DNA from: Dyadobacter flavalbus
GTDB taxonomy: Bacteria > Bacteroidota > Bacteroidia > Cytophagales > Spirosomataceae
Assembly: GCF_006149045.1 (NCBI RefSeq)
Contig: NZ_VBSN01000038.1
Span: forward strand, 62,001 to 126,000
Reading direction: 5' to 3'
Length of the DNA stretch: 64,000 nucleotides
The notes below the pieces were generated by a model, which was given only the letters and a program-made list of their open reading frames with translations, had not been told where the DNA came from and did no database searches. The translations under genes were made by a program, and so were the position numbers. Numbering within the stretch: position 1 is the first letter of the stretch; every line of letters starts with the position of its first letter. Of the stretch, positions 33,919 to 43,405 are shown piece by piece.

Positions 33919-36900
33919 ATGAAATTTATTGTTTTACTATTTTCCCTGCTGATTTGTGCAGTGCAATCGTTTGCGCAAAGTGCTGTTCAAAATCAAATCC
34001 AGGCATTTGCAGCAAGAACCGGAGCAACAGCTACCATCGACAAAGCAACCGGGTCGCTGAGCTACCTGCGTTTTCCGGTTGGAAAAGCGTACAAGCTTTC
34101 CGGCGGCAAACCCGAGCAGAAAGCCATGGCCTTTATCCAGCAAAACTCCGGTATGATGGCTGTCAAGCAAAATACGGATACCTATGTGGTAAAGGAAACC
34201 AGAAAGGACAGCTATGGTATGGAGCATGTTGTCCTTCAGCAATTTTACAAAGGCGTTCCGGTTTATGACGGCAAGCTGAAATTCCACTTCAATGTAAATA
34301 ACGACCTGGCCTCACTGAACGGCAACTTTGTGCCCGTTGTCAAGCTGAACCCCAAGCCCGACATAACCCTGAAAATGGCCGAGACAACTGCGATCAAGCT
34401 GGTGACTGCACAGAAACAGGGCAATATCAAGGCACCGCTGCGGGCTGTGAATTCTACATTGTACGTTTTCCAGAAAGGACTTGCGCAGGGGTACGTTGGA
34501 CCTAAGCATCTGGTGTATCAGGTGGAAGTCCGCAATGATAACGATGTGAGGGAATTCCTGTTCATCGATGCGCATACCGGCGTGCTTGTGGAGCAGTTTG
34601 CGGGAACGCATAATATTCACCGTACGCTGTATGAAGTTTCTCCGTCTCCTGCCAATCTTGTTTATGACGAAGGGGACGGCACGCTGGACAAGCTGGATAA
34701 ATGGCAGCATTCAGAAGTTATTGCTACGGGGCATATATATAATCTGATGAAAAATGCATTCAACTACGTTTCTTATGATAACAAGGACGGAGCGATGGTC
34801 ATTATCAATAACAATCCGGATATATTTTGTCCTAATTCAAGCTGGAACGGAATTACAACGAACTATTGCTCGGGAACGGCCTCGGATGACGTAGTGGCGC
34901 ACGAATGGGCACACGCCTATACAGAATACACCAGCGGGCTGATTTACAGCTGGCAGCCGGGCGCAATCAATGAGTCTTATTCCGATATCTGGGGTGAAAC
35001 CGTTGACTTGCTGAATAACTATATGGATGAAGGCGAAAGCGATTCGCTGCGCATTAACTGCGGAAGTTCGCAGCGCTGGCAGATAGGTGAAAAAGCAACA
35101 AGCCTGAGCGGACAGATGCGGGATATGTGGGACCCGACCTGCAGGTCTGATCCCGGAAAGGTTACTGATCCGCAATACTGGTGCGAAGCTACGGATTATG
35201 GCGGTGTACACATCAACTCGGGCGTTTTGAACCATGCCTATGCGTTGCTTGCGGACGGAGGTTCTTACAACGGCCAGGTTATTACAGGCCTTGGTCTGAC
35301 GAAAGCTGCACATATTTTCTGGCATGCACAGGAAAATTATATGACCAGCACCACCGACTTCGCGGCGCTGGCAGATATCCTGGAAGCATCACTGGTTGAC
35401 CTGATCGGTATTAACCTTCCGAGATTGTCTACAACCAGCACCGGCAAAGGTTTGTCCGGCAGAATCATTACGGCTGCGGATGCTGCACAACTGGCGAGAG
35501 TCATTGCAGCTGTCGAGCTGAGGTTTGAAAACAACTGTAATTTCCAGACGATCCTTAAACCCGTTGATGCTATTTGCAACGGCGGTCTGGAAAAAAATGC
35601 CTTTTATTATGAGGATTTTGAATCCGGAGCAGACGGCTGGGTTGCTTCCGACAGCGGCAGCAACGGAACATGGACGCCGCGTGAATGGGAACTTGTGGCT
35701 GCACCCGGCGGAAGAACAGGCAGGGTAATTTTCGCAGTGGATTACAATGAAGGTGATTGCAATTTCAACCTTCAGAACGGGGTCATATCTTTTGCAAGTC
35801 CGAAAATTACAATCCCAAAAGGCTCGACGGCTCCGTTCAGCATGGCTTTTGACCAGTTCATAGCCATTGAACATAACTATGACGGAGGAAATGTAAAATA
35901 CAGTATTAACGGCAGTAGCTGGACTTTGATTCCAGCATCTGCATTCATCGCCAATGGTTATAATACAACCCTGAGCGTCAGTGAAAATCCTTTGCAGGGA
36001 CAGCCCGGGTTTTCCGGAACGGACGAAGGTTCGGTTACAGGAAGCTGGGGCCAGAGCCGGATTGACCTTACGGCGCTGGGCGTTGTGGAAGGCGATGTTG
36101 TTCAGTTCCGGTGGGATATGGGAACCGACGGATGCGGCGGTCTGGATGGCTGGTATATTGATAATGTACGGGTATATTCCTGTGCGGAACCTTCGCTCCA
36201 GTTTGTATCCACTTCTACCGTAATCAGTGAGAGTGAAGCGAATGTCGTGGGTGTTTCCCCGAATGAATGTTTACAATACATTGAAAAGAAAATTACCATA
36301 AAACTGAACAAGGCTTCTTCCGCTCCGGTTACGGTGAAGTTGAATGCACCCGGAGGCACTGCGACAAGAGGCAGAACTGCAGATTACAGCATTACACCCG
36401 ATTCCCTCGTTCTGGATGCCAATAATTTATCCAAGGATATCGTGATCCGGTTTTACAATGATGCCTATATTGAAAGAGATGAAACGGTCATTTTGTCCTA
36501 TACTTTCGAATCTGCAGACAAAAATGTATACGCAGCCCCGGTAAATCAGGAACATACCATTACCATAAAAGATGATGATATCGTTCCCGGCGATGTCAGC
36601 GTAGAGTTGCTGAACGAGAATTTCAATGAGGCGGTCTTGCCGAAAGGCTGGACTGTAGTTGGCGGCGGGACCTACCCGGCAACGTGGGATGTTGTGGACG
36701 ATCCTTCTGTTGAACTGGACCCGACGGGTTCTCCGTTTCTGTACATCAACAGCGATGTGGCGGGTGATGTTCTGCTGGACAAGATTGTGGAGACACCGGT
36801 GATCAACGCCGCCAACATGTCCAGCCTCCAGCTTTCATTTATTGAATATTTTGAAGTATATGATGATGGCTTCGAGGAACAGGCGCTTGTGGATGTTTGG

Positions 36901-38118
36901 GATGGCAAGGCATGGCGCAATATCCTGACTCAAACTGAAGCAACCGGCACATCCGGTTCCTTCAACGAACCCGCCGTAAGGATTCTGTCCATACCCGTGG
37001 CTTATGCCAATCCGAACATGAAAGTGCGCTTCCGTTACATTGCAAATTACGATTACTGGTGGGCAATTGACAATGTGAAAATAAGCGGAGTGATTCCGAC
37101 GCAGGTGCAGACGGCTGTAACGGCAACGCCCGACGAGCAGTATCTCGGCCCCAATGCAACGGTCTATTTTTACGATCCTGTTTCCAAAAACCTGATGGCA
37201 AGGATCAAGAACCTGAGCAGTCATGATTACGGTTGTACATCTGTTGCGATTGATCGTGCGGGTCAGGATGCCACGGAATGGGTTAATGGTTATCACATTA
37301 CGAACAAGATGTTCAAGGTGACACCGACTTACAACAATCCGTCCGGCGAGTTTGAAATTACACTGTATTACAAAGCCTCCGAATTGCCGAACTTCAACGG
37401 ACCGGATATAAAGTCGATGGGGAAAAGTCAGGAAAATACGGCTGCAAACCAGGCATTGTCTTCCACTGCGGTGGCTGTGGAAAATACGGGTTTCGGTCTG
37501 GATTATGCTTTTACATCCACGTTCAATTCCGGGTTCTCCAGCTTCGGTTTGTCCGACGCGCCTCCGTCCGGGCCGCTTCCCGTTACCTTGTCCCGATTTG
37601 AAGGGCGGCATACTGCGGAAGGCAACCTGCTGACGTGGACAACCACTTCCGAAGTGAATAACGATTACTTTGTGGTGGAAAGAAGCCTGGACGGAAGGAA
37701 TTTTGTGAAGGCTGGAACGGTGAAAGGCAGCGGCAGCACGGCAGTTGAAAAACATTACAAATTGCTGGATACCGGATTTTCAAAAGGCATCAGTTATTAC
37801 CGTCTGAAACAGGTGGATATGGACGGTGCTGATCATTTCAGCCGGATCATTGCCATTGATGCTGCAGGTTTGTCTGTTCTGAAATTCTACCCGAACCCTG
37901 TTCAAAGTGTACTGAACATAGAAATTCCGGAATCTGTAAACAAGCTTCTGAATGTCAAGGTGATCAATACAGCAGGTCATGAAGTGTACAGAAAACACAA
38001 TGCAAGCAGCAAAAACGGTATCCTGGCTTTACAGATTGATACTTTGCCGACGGGAATTTATCAGGTTATTGTAAGCGGCGAGCATATCCGTTATCACCTT
38101 TCCATTCTAAAAATGTAG
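33919..38118 (+). CDS. Secreted M4-family (thermolysin-like) metallopeptidase with C-terminal modules and T9SS signal
   Basis: 1399 residues. Signal peptide MKFIVLLFSLLICAVQSFA, then an FTP/PepSY propeptide (about 25-200). The catalytic domain shows H328-E329-x2-H332, the third zinc ligand E352 in NESYSD exactly 20 residues on, and the active-site H431 in GGVHINSG. After about residue 540 come an immune-inhibitor/MAM-like beta domain, a Calx-beta-like repeat (about 765-890, DETVILSYTFES), a second beta-sandwich with FNEAVLPKGWT, and the T9SS sorting domain (FYPNPVQSVLNIEI to the end). All catalytic residues are present, so it should be an active secreted protease. It is much longer than thermolysin because of the added modules. 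Confidence 0.95.
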   Translation: MKFIVLLFSLLICAVQSFAQSAVQNQIQAFAARTGATATIDKATGSLSYLRFPVGKAYKLSGGKPEQKAMAFIQQNSGMMAVKQNTDTYVVKETRKDSYGMEHVVLQQFYKGVPVYDGKLKFHFNVNNDLASLNGNFVPVVKLNPKPDITLKMAETTAIKLVTAQKQGNIKAPLRAVNSTLYVFQKGLAQGYVGPKHLVYQVEVRNDNDVREFLFIDAHTGVLVEQFAGTHNIHRTLYEVSPSPANLVYDEGDGTLDKLDKWQHSEVIATGHIYNLMKNAFNYVSYDNKDGAMVIINNNPDIFCPNSSWNGITTNYCSGTASDDVVAHEWAHAYTEYTSGLIYSWQPGAINESYSDIWGETVDLLNNYMDEGESDSLRINCGSSQRWQIGEKATSLSGQMRDMWDPTCRSDPGKVTDPQYWCEATDYGGVHINSGVLNHAYALLADGGSYNGQVITGLGLTKAAHIFWHAQENYMTSTTDFAALADILEASLVDLIGINLPRLSTTSTGKGLSGRIITAADAAQLARVIAAVELRFENNCNFQTILKPVDAICNGGLEKNAFYYEDFESGADGWVASDSGSNGTWTPREWELVAAPGGRTGRVIFAVDYNEGDCNFNLQNGVISFASPKITIPKGSTAPFSMAFDQFIAIEHNYDGGNVKYSINGSSWTLIPASAFIANGYNTTLSVSENPLQGQPGFSGTDEGSVTGSWGQSRIDLTALGVVEGDVVQFRWDMGTDGCGGLDGWYIDNVRVYSCAEPSLQFVSTSTVISESEANVVGVSPNECLQYIEKKITIKLNKASSAPVTVKLNAPGGTATRGRTADYSITPDSLVLDANNLSKDIVIRFYNDAYIERDETVILSYTFESADKNVYAAPVNQEHTITIKDDDIVPGDVSVELLNENFNEAVLPKGWTVVGGGTYPATWDVVDDPSVELDPTGSPFLYINSDVAGDVLLDKIVETPVINAANMSSLQLSFIEYFEVYDDGFEEQALVDVWDGKAWRNILTQTEATGTSGSFNEPAVRILSIPVAYANPNMKVRFRYIANYDYWWAIDNVKISGVIPTQVQTAVTATPDEQYLGPNATVYFYDPVSKNLMARIKNLSSHDYGCTSVAIDRAGQDATEWVNGYHITNKMFKVTPTYNNPSGEFEITLYYKASELPNFNGPDIKSMGKSQENTAANQALSSTAVAVENTGFGLDYAFTSTFNSGFSSFGLSDAPPSGPLPVTLSRFEGRHTAEGNLLTWTTTSEVNNDYFVVERSLDGRNFVKAGTVKGSGSTAVEKHYKLLDTGFSKGISYYRLKQVDMDGADHFSRIIAIDAAGLSVLKFYPNPVQSVLNIEIPESVNKLLNVKVINTAGHEVYRKHNASSKNGILALQIDTLPTGIYQVIVSGEHIRYHLSILKM

Positions 38119-38237
38119 CAGCTGCCGGCAATTGGCTGTGAGGTTTAAGAAAGGAGAAATCAGAACATTCGGCAATTTTCAGGGCTGATTATTACGATTA
38201 ACTTTAAGCGATTGAATCAAAAGACTAGCTGATTTTA

Positions 38238-38278
38238 TAATGCAAAAAAGAGCTCTGACAAAGCTCTTTTTTGCATTA
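38238..38278. terminator. Perfect 17-bp bidirectional terminator hairpin
   Basis: TAATGCAAAAAAGAGCT (38238-38254) pairs perfectly with AGCTCTTTTTTGCATTA (38262-38278) over the 7-base loop CTGACAA. A and T tracts on both arms suit the two convergent genes on either side. Confidence 0.9.
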
Positions 38279-38367
38279 CAGGCGTTTTGAGAATATTTGG
38301 TTCTGCGTGGCAAAAATTTGCACCTTTAACCGTATTTCTGATTAATTTTTTTAGAACTGACCTGAAA

Positions 38368-38862
38368 TCAATACGCAAGTAAACGGCCGCATGCAATGAC
38401 TGCAATCCATACTGTTATGGAAATGGAGGCAGAAATTTTTGCCGGAAACGGAAGCCGCTTTTCAGGTTCTGAATGAAAGCGGGACGGATAAATCAGTTTA
38501 TGGAAAACAAGTGCATTAAGCCCGGCAATTACAAGCAGCAGCATTTTTAACCAGAAAGTCGGGTCTTTGCCAAGCGTTTCGGCATTGGTTATAAACAGCA
38601 GCAAACCAGACGGAACAATCAGCCACAAACCTCTTTTTGACCACGGAAGCAAATGATTCGCTAAGCCGCTGACAGGAAGATTTTCTGAAAAACCGAGCAG
38701 CCGCAGATCAAACAGGAAAGCAGCACCAACCAGTATGGCTATACCCGTAATGTGGACGATTTCCAAAGCCGGATACAACCATAACGATTGCCGTATGTGA
38801 ACCGCCCACGAAGCACTTTCAAGCCATTGCAGGAATTCCGCAGCAGTCGGCGACAGGGTCAA
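38368..38862 (-). CDS. DUF6644-like four-helix membrane protein
   Basis: 164 residues from a TTG start at 38862 that overlaps the upstream TGA (TTGA, 38859-38862); no ATG exists near the N-terminus. Four membrane segments are predicted (about 30-50, 72-92, 100-120, 140-160), with a conserved-looking histidine in IVHITGIAILVGAAFLFDLRLLG. I place it in the DUF6644 group by this pattern. It is coupled to the DUF6152 gene, a pairing that suggests a small membrane module. Function unknown. Confidence 0.8.
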   Translation of the reverse strand: MTLSPTAAEFLQWLESASWAVHIRQSLWLYPALEIVHITGIAILVGAAFLFDLRLLGFSENLPVSGLANHLLPWSKRGLWLIVPSGLLLFITNAETLGKDPTFWLKMLLLVIAGLNALVFHKLIYPSRFHSEPEKRLPFPAKISASISITVWIAVIACGRLLAY

Positions 38863-39212
38863 CGCAGTTCATATTTGGTGCCGTCCACAAAAATTCTTTC
38901 TGCCCGCATTTCTGCTTTTTTGGATTTGTGCGGATAAGCGACCAGCCTGACGGATTCACCTTTCTGGATCATGTCGGCCGTTAAACCGCGGTCGGTCATG
39001 CGGCTGGTGGGCGCCAGATATACGGTCCAGAGTTCCTTTTTATGCTTGACTTTGGCCAGTACATGCGGATTTTCATAAACTGATTCCTCAATAACCGTTT
39101 TGAAATCCATTACTTTTTCCTGATCGTAATCGGCCCAGCCATGATGTAATGCTGTAAATGACGCAAAAAGAAGAATGGTCAGCGCAAGTGAAATGCCTTT
39201 TAATCTGTTCAT
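38859..39212 (-). CDS. DUF6152-like secreted protein
   Basis: 117 residues. A signal peptide (about 1-22, ALTILLFASFTALHHG) is followed by HHGWADYDQEKVM, the signature start of DUF6152 proteins, and a small OB-like beta domain with conserved N-P-H (YENPHVLAKV). Exported by prediction. It heads the two-gene unit with the DUF6644-like membrane protein. The family has no assigned function; the H-H/N-P-H pattern might bind a metal, but that is speculation. Confidence 0.85.
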   Translation of the reverse strand: MNRLKGISLALTILLFASFTALHHGWADYDQEKVMDFKTVIEESVYENPHVLAKVKHKKELWTVYLAPTSRMTDRGLTADMIQKGESVRLVAYPHKSKKAEMRAERIFVDGTKYELR

Positions 39213-39353
39213 GATCCGCAGCGTTTAGTGATGTTTAAAGCTAGTAAAAAATACGCAGATTGTACAGTTCTGAAGTTCTTTATCTGCTTCTGTATAAATA
39301 GACTGCGTGGCATTTATGCTTTGTATATACGGTACAATCAAACGCTGTTCAAT

Positions 39354-41654
39354 ATGAAAATTCATCATTGCTTTTTAATGGTATGGTTGTGGTTTCTGAC
39401 GTGTGGCCTCACGCTTTGTGCGCAGCCTGAGACCAGGCACAACCTGCATTTTGACAGTCTGGCCAAAGTCTGGGATGAAGCCATACCGCTCGGCAATGCA
39501 ACGATCGGTGCATTGATCTGGCAAAAGGACGGCAGGCTGCGGTTTTCACTGGATCGTGCCGATATCTGGGATATGCGCCCGATGGCGGGTTTGCACCGGC
39601 CGGAGTTCCGTTACAAATGGGTTCAGGAACAAGTCAGGAAAAAGGATTACAAGCCTGTTCAGCAGTATTTTGATGTTCCTTATGATAAGGAGCCAGCACC
39701 TTCCAAGATACCGGCCGGCGCTCTGGAATTCAGTATTCAGGAAACCGGTAGTGTAAAATCCGTAACGCTTTCGCTGGCGGATGCTGTAAGTACCATTGAA
39801 TGGACGAATGGTCAGAAACTAACCACTTTTGTACATGCAACAAAGCCCGTCGGCTGGTTCCGGTTTGAAAATGTACGTGAAGAAATGGTTCCTGAGCTGG
39901 TTGCACCAAAATATCAGGGTGCCGTTCAGGACACCGGCGAGGTGAATTCTGTTGTTGGTGACGACCTGGCCAGACTCGGTTACAAACAAGGTTCCATCCA
40001 GCGCAGCAAAAACAGGATTACTTATCTGCAGGAAGGGTGGGGCGGGTTCTATTACGAGATTGCTGTTCAATGGCAAATGGCCGGAAAAAACAGGGTGGAA
40101 GGTGTGTGGAGCATATCGTCGCATTTTCCGGATGCAGGCATGCAGCCTGCGGCAGCCATTGTCTGCCGGTCTGCTTTAGATGAAGGTTTTGCAGGCGCAT
40201 TGTCAAGTCATCAGCTTTGGTGGGACGGTTTCTGGAAAAAGTCGGCAATTCATGTTCCCGATCCTTTGCTTGAGAAACAATGGTATCTGGAACAATACAA
40301 GTTCGGTGCAGCGGCTCGCAGAGGCGCACCCCCGATTTCATTACAGGCTGTCTGGACAGCAGACAATGGAAGGATTCCGCCCTGGAAAGGAGATTTTCAT
40401 CATGACCTGAATACACAACTCAGTTACTGGCCGGCTTACAGCGGCAACCATCTGGAGGAAGCGCTCAGCTATACGGATCATCTCGACCGGAACAAGGAAA
40501 ATTACAGGCGTTATACCAAACGGTACTTTGGCGTAGACGGGCTGGCTGTTCCGGGTGTAACAACGCTGAACGGAACCGAAATGGGCGGCTGGATTCAGTA
40601 CTCACTTTCTCCGACCGTTTCTGCGTGGCTTGCGCATCATTACTATTTACAGTGGCGGTACAGTATGGACCGGCGTTTTCTGGAGAACAAGGCATATCCG
40701 TGGATCAAAGAAGTTTGCCGTTTTCTGGAAAACATAACTGTGATGAATGCCGCCGGTAAAAGACAGCTTCCAATCAGTTCCAGTCCGGAGATACGGAACA
40801 ACAGTCTGGAAGCATGGTTTTCGGAAACGACCAATTATGACCTTGCCTTGATGAAATTTGCCTTCAGAGCCGGTGCTGAACTGGCTTTGGAAACAGGCAA
40901 AAAGCAGCAGGCAGAGCACTATCAACGGATTTTGCAGGAATTTCCGGAATATGCCGTTACCGGCAATAATGAACTTATGTTTGCACCAACTTTGCCATAC
41001 AATGAATCGCACCGGCATTTTTCGCACCTGATGGCCATTCATCCGCTGGGATTGATCAAGTGGGAAGACGGTGCACAGGCGCAGGCCATCATTACAAACA
41101 CCATCCAGCTTCTGGACAAAACGGGTCCCGACTGGTGGTGCGGTTATTCATACGCCTGGCTGGCCAGTATCAAGGCGCGCGCCAAAGACGGAAACGGTGC
41201 AAGAAGCGCACTGACCACTTTTGCAAAGGCATTTTGCCTCCCGAACAGCTTTCATGTGAACGGCGATCAGACCAGATCCGGTTTGTCCAAATTCACTTAC
41301 AGGCCATTTACACTGGAAGGAAATTTTGCATTTGCTGCCGGCATGCAGGAAATGATGCTGCAGAGTTACGCCGGATTCATCGAAATCATGCCAGCCGTTC
41401 CGTCGGACTGGAAAGATGCCGCGTTTGAAAACCTGCGTGCCGAAGGTGCATTTCTGATCAGTGCCAGAAAGGTAAACGGCCAGGTTACGGAGGTTAAAAT
41501 CATTGCTGAAAACGGCGGCAACACAAAGCTTAAACTGCCATTTAAAGAATATAAAATCAGTTCAGCCAAAAACATAACGGCTGCTTCAGATGATGGTTTT
41601 ATAGAACTGAAGTGTCAAAAAGGAGGCAGCATTACGTTTGTAAATAGCTATTAA
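39354..41654 (+). CDS. GH95-like glycoside hydrolase with altered catalytic residues
   Basis: I start at ATG 39354, which opens a signal peptide (MKIHHCFLMVWLWFLTCGLTLCAQ); the frame itself opens at 39228. 766 residues. The N-terminal domain and an (alpha/alpha)6 barrel of GH95 type are recognisable: DLNTQLSYWPAYSGN, SSSPEIRN, ESHRHFSHLMAIHPLG and FTLEGNFAFAAGMQEMMLQS. Against the fucosidase AfcA pattern as I remember it, the acid E is kept (E479), one of two Asn is kept (N353) while the other is Asp (D351), and the Asp base reads Glu (E655). It is probably a periplasmic alpha-fucosidase or galactosidase relative with changed specificity. It converges on the SusCD locus. Confidence 0.82.
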   Translation: MKIHHCFLMVWLWFLTCGLTLCAQPETRHNLHFDSLAKVWDEAIPLGNATIGALIWQKDGRLRFSLDRADIWDMRPMAGLHRPEFRYKWVQEQVRKKDYKPVQQYFDVPYDKEPAPSKIPAGALEFSIQETGSVKSVTLSLADAVSTIEWTNGQKLTTFVHATKPVGWFRFENVREEMVPELVAPKYQGAVQDTGEVNSVVGDDLARLGYKQGSIQRSKNRITYLQEGWGGFYYEIAVQWQMAGKNRVEGVWSISSHFPDAGMQPAAAIVCRSALDEGFAGALSSHQLWWDGFWKKSAIHVPDPLLEKQWYLEQYKFGAAARRGAPPISLQAVWTADNGRIPPWKGDFHHDLNTQLSYWPAYSGNHLEEALSYTDHLDRNKENYRRYTKRYFGVDGLAVPGVTTLNGTEMGGWIQYSLSPTVSAWLAHHYYLQWRYSMDRRFLENKAYPWIKEVCRFLENITVMNAAGKRQLPISSSPEIRNNSLEAWFSETTNYDLALMKFAFRAGAELALETGKKQQAEHYQRILQEFPEYAVTGNNELMFAPTLPYNESHRHFSHLMAIHPLGLIKWEDGAQAQAIITNTIQLLDKTGPDWWCGYSYAWLASIKARAKDGNGARSALTTFAKAFCLPNSFHVNGDQTRSGLSKFTYRPFTLEGNFAFAAGMQEMMLQSYAGFIEIMPAVPSDWKDAAFENLRAEGAFLISARKVNGQVTEVKIIAENGGNTKLKLPFKEYKISSAKNITAASDDGFIELKCQKGGSITFVNSY

Positions 41655-41677
41655 CCATCAGCGTTTAGCTTTTAGCC

Positions 41678-41701
41678 GTTAGCTGTTAGCTGTTAGCTGT
41701 T
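41678..41701 (+). repeat. Heptanucleotide microsatellite GTTAGCT x3.4
   Basis: Three full copies of GTTAGCT plus GTT, preceded by degenerate TTAGC copies from about 41664. Noncoding, just past the GH95-like gene. Confidence 0.85.
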
Positions 41702-41770
41702 GAAAAAGGTTATTCCCGAAAATTAAGAAGTTAATAAACATACTTTAATCAGCTGCCAACAAACAATCAG

Positions 41771-41836
41771 AAGCCGCTTTCAGTTAAAAATGTTACATTT
41801 TACGCATAACATTTTACATTTCACTGAAAGCGGCTT
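41771..41836. terminator. Long bidirectional terminator with nested hairpin
   Basis: AAGCCGCTTTCAGT (41771-41784) pairs perfectly with ACTGAAAGCGGCTT (41823-41836). An inner hairpin AAAATGTTA/TAACATTTT (41787-41815) sits in the loop. It lies between the convergent GH95-like and SusD genes. Confidence 0.8.
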
Positions 41837-41859
41837 TTATTCAAAAAATCAGACTGTAA

Positions 41860-43380
41860 TCAGTACCCCGGATTTTGCGGGCCCAGATTCGGATTAACCT
41901 GCAGTTCAACGCGTGGCAGCGGCATCAGATAATCACGAAGCGGGTCAAAATTCGGATGCGGTTCAAGTGAGTTTGCGCTTTTGAACACGACTTCCCCTAG
42001 TTTTCTGCGCTTGATGTCATACCAGCGTTTGTACTCGAATGCAAGTTCAAGCCGTCTTTCTTCCAGAATCAGATTGATCATGTCCGTCTTGTTCAAACCG
42101 GCTTTTACATCTTCCGGGAAAGTGGTTTGTTTTCCGGCCCAGTTCCTCGCCCGTGCACGAATCTGATTGATGTATGAAATGGCCTCCGCATTTGGCCCGT
42201 TGATTTCAACAGAAGCTTCCGCGGCAATAAGCAGGATTTCCGCATAGCGCATGGCTGCGTAATTATGATCAGAATAGCGGCCTTCCGAACTCGAATTTCC
42301 TGCATAACGGGCATATTTGGCAATGTGCGGACGTTTGGTATTCTGAAATTCGGTATACGGAACAAGTTTTCCGCCAACAAGCAACGAATCGTCAAAGCTT
42401 ACTTCTTTGCGGTAATCCCTTGCATCCCAGGTTTCAAACACTTTCATGGAAGGAACAATCACACTCCATCCGCTTCTCGGTGCATCGCCGCCGCGCACGC
42501 CCGTCATAGGCGCCATGATATCATCGTTTGCACCGCCGGCACCGCTCTGAAGTCCCAGAAAATCAACGTCAAAAATATGTTCTTTCATGTTATTGGGCTG
42601 CGGCGCGCGGAACAACGTCTGGAAATCGGCTTCAAGCGCATAACCGAATTTATCCTTGTTGTCGATTACATATTTTGCTTCGGTGTAGGCTTTCTGATAA
42701 TCTGCCACCGTAAGATAAACCGACGCAAGGTAAGAAGCGGCACTTCCTTTGCTGGCACGGCTGCGAACTTCCGAAGGCTGTTTTTCCGGAAGCCATTGTT
42801 TGGCAAATTCCAGATCGGCGATAATTTTGGTGTAAACCTCCGCAGCGGGCGTTTTGGAAATGGTCTTGACCGATGCCGGATCATCAATAAAGAAATCGAT
42901 GTATGGAACATCCCCGAAAACCTGAACGAGATGGAAATAGCTGAAAGCGCGGATAAACCTTGCTTCTGCCATCAGCGGGCTGATTTCCGCTTCATTCAAG
43001 CCAAGCTGTTCCGCACCAGCAATGGCCGCATTGCAGGCACTGATTACCTGGTACCATTGCGGCCAGAACTGATTGACCATATTATTGTTGTCGTCCATGT
43101 TGAAATCATTCACCTGCTGCCGTTCAGCAGGCGTTCCGCGGTCGCCGATGTCGGCCATATCGCTTCTCAGCATCAGTGCGGATACAAACTGGCGTCCGTA
43201 AAGCCGCTCGCTGGCAATCCATCCGTATGCACCGAAAATGGCCGTTTCCACATCTTTTGTAGTCCGGAACAAAGCTTCGGGTGCAAGCAGCCCGACCGGT
43301 TTTTCTTCCAGGTCGGCGCAGCCCGGCAGCATGCCGGCGAGTGCGAGTACAAGAAATAATTTATTGGTTAAGATTTTCAT
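41860..43380 (-). CDS. RagB/SusD family nutrient-binding outer membrane lipoprotein
   Basis: 506 residues from ATG 43380 (MKILTNKLFL), which gives a clean signal peptide with lipobox MLPGC; the frame is open further to 43419 but would overlap the SusC gene. TPR-type core ARFIRAFSYFHLVQVFGDVPYIDFF and C-terminal MRYAEILLIAAEASVEINGPNAEA plus ERRLELAFEYKRWYDIKR are typical. It is 25 bp downstream of its SusC and is the surface substrate-binding partner. Good match to SusD family length. Confidence 0.95.
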   Translation of the reverse strand: MKILTNKLFLVLALAGMLPGCADLEEKPVGLLAPEALFRTTKDVETAIFGAYGWIASERLYGRQFVSALMLRSDMADIGDRGTPAERQQVNDFNMDDNNNMVNQFWPQWYQVISACNAAIAGAEQLGLNEAEISPLMAEARFIRAFSYFHLVQVFGDVPYIDFFIDDPASVKTISKTPAAEVYTKIIADLEFAKQWLPEKQPSEVRSRASKGSAASYLASVYLTVADYQKAYTEAKYVIDNKDKFGYALEADFQTLFRAPQPNNMKEHIFDVDFLGLQSGAGGANDDIMAPMTGVRGGDAPRSGWSVIVPSMKVFETWDARDYRKEVSFDDSLLVGGKLVPYTEFQNTKRPHIAKYARYAGNSSSEGRYSDHNYAAMRYAEILLIAAEASVEINGPNAEAISYINQIRARARNWAGKQTTFPEDVKAGLNKTDMINLILEERRLELAFEYKRWYDIKRRKLGEVVFKSANSLEPHPNFDPLRDYLMPLPRVELQVNPNLGPQNPGY

Positions 43381-43405
43381 TGCGCTAATTTTTTTTAGGA
43401 TAAGG

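Noticed and set aside
42265..43359. 364-codon plus-strand frame
   Set aside because: Antisense shadow of the SusD gene.
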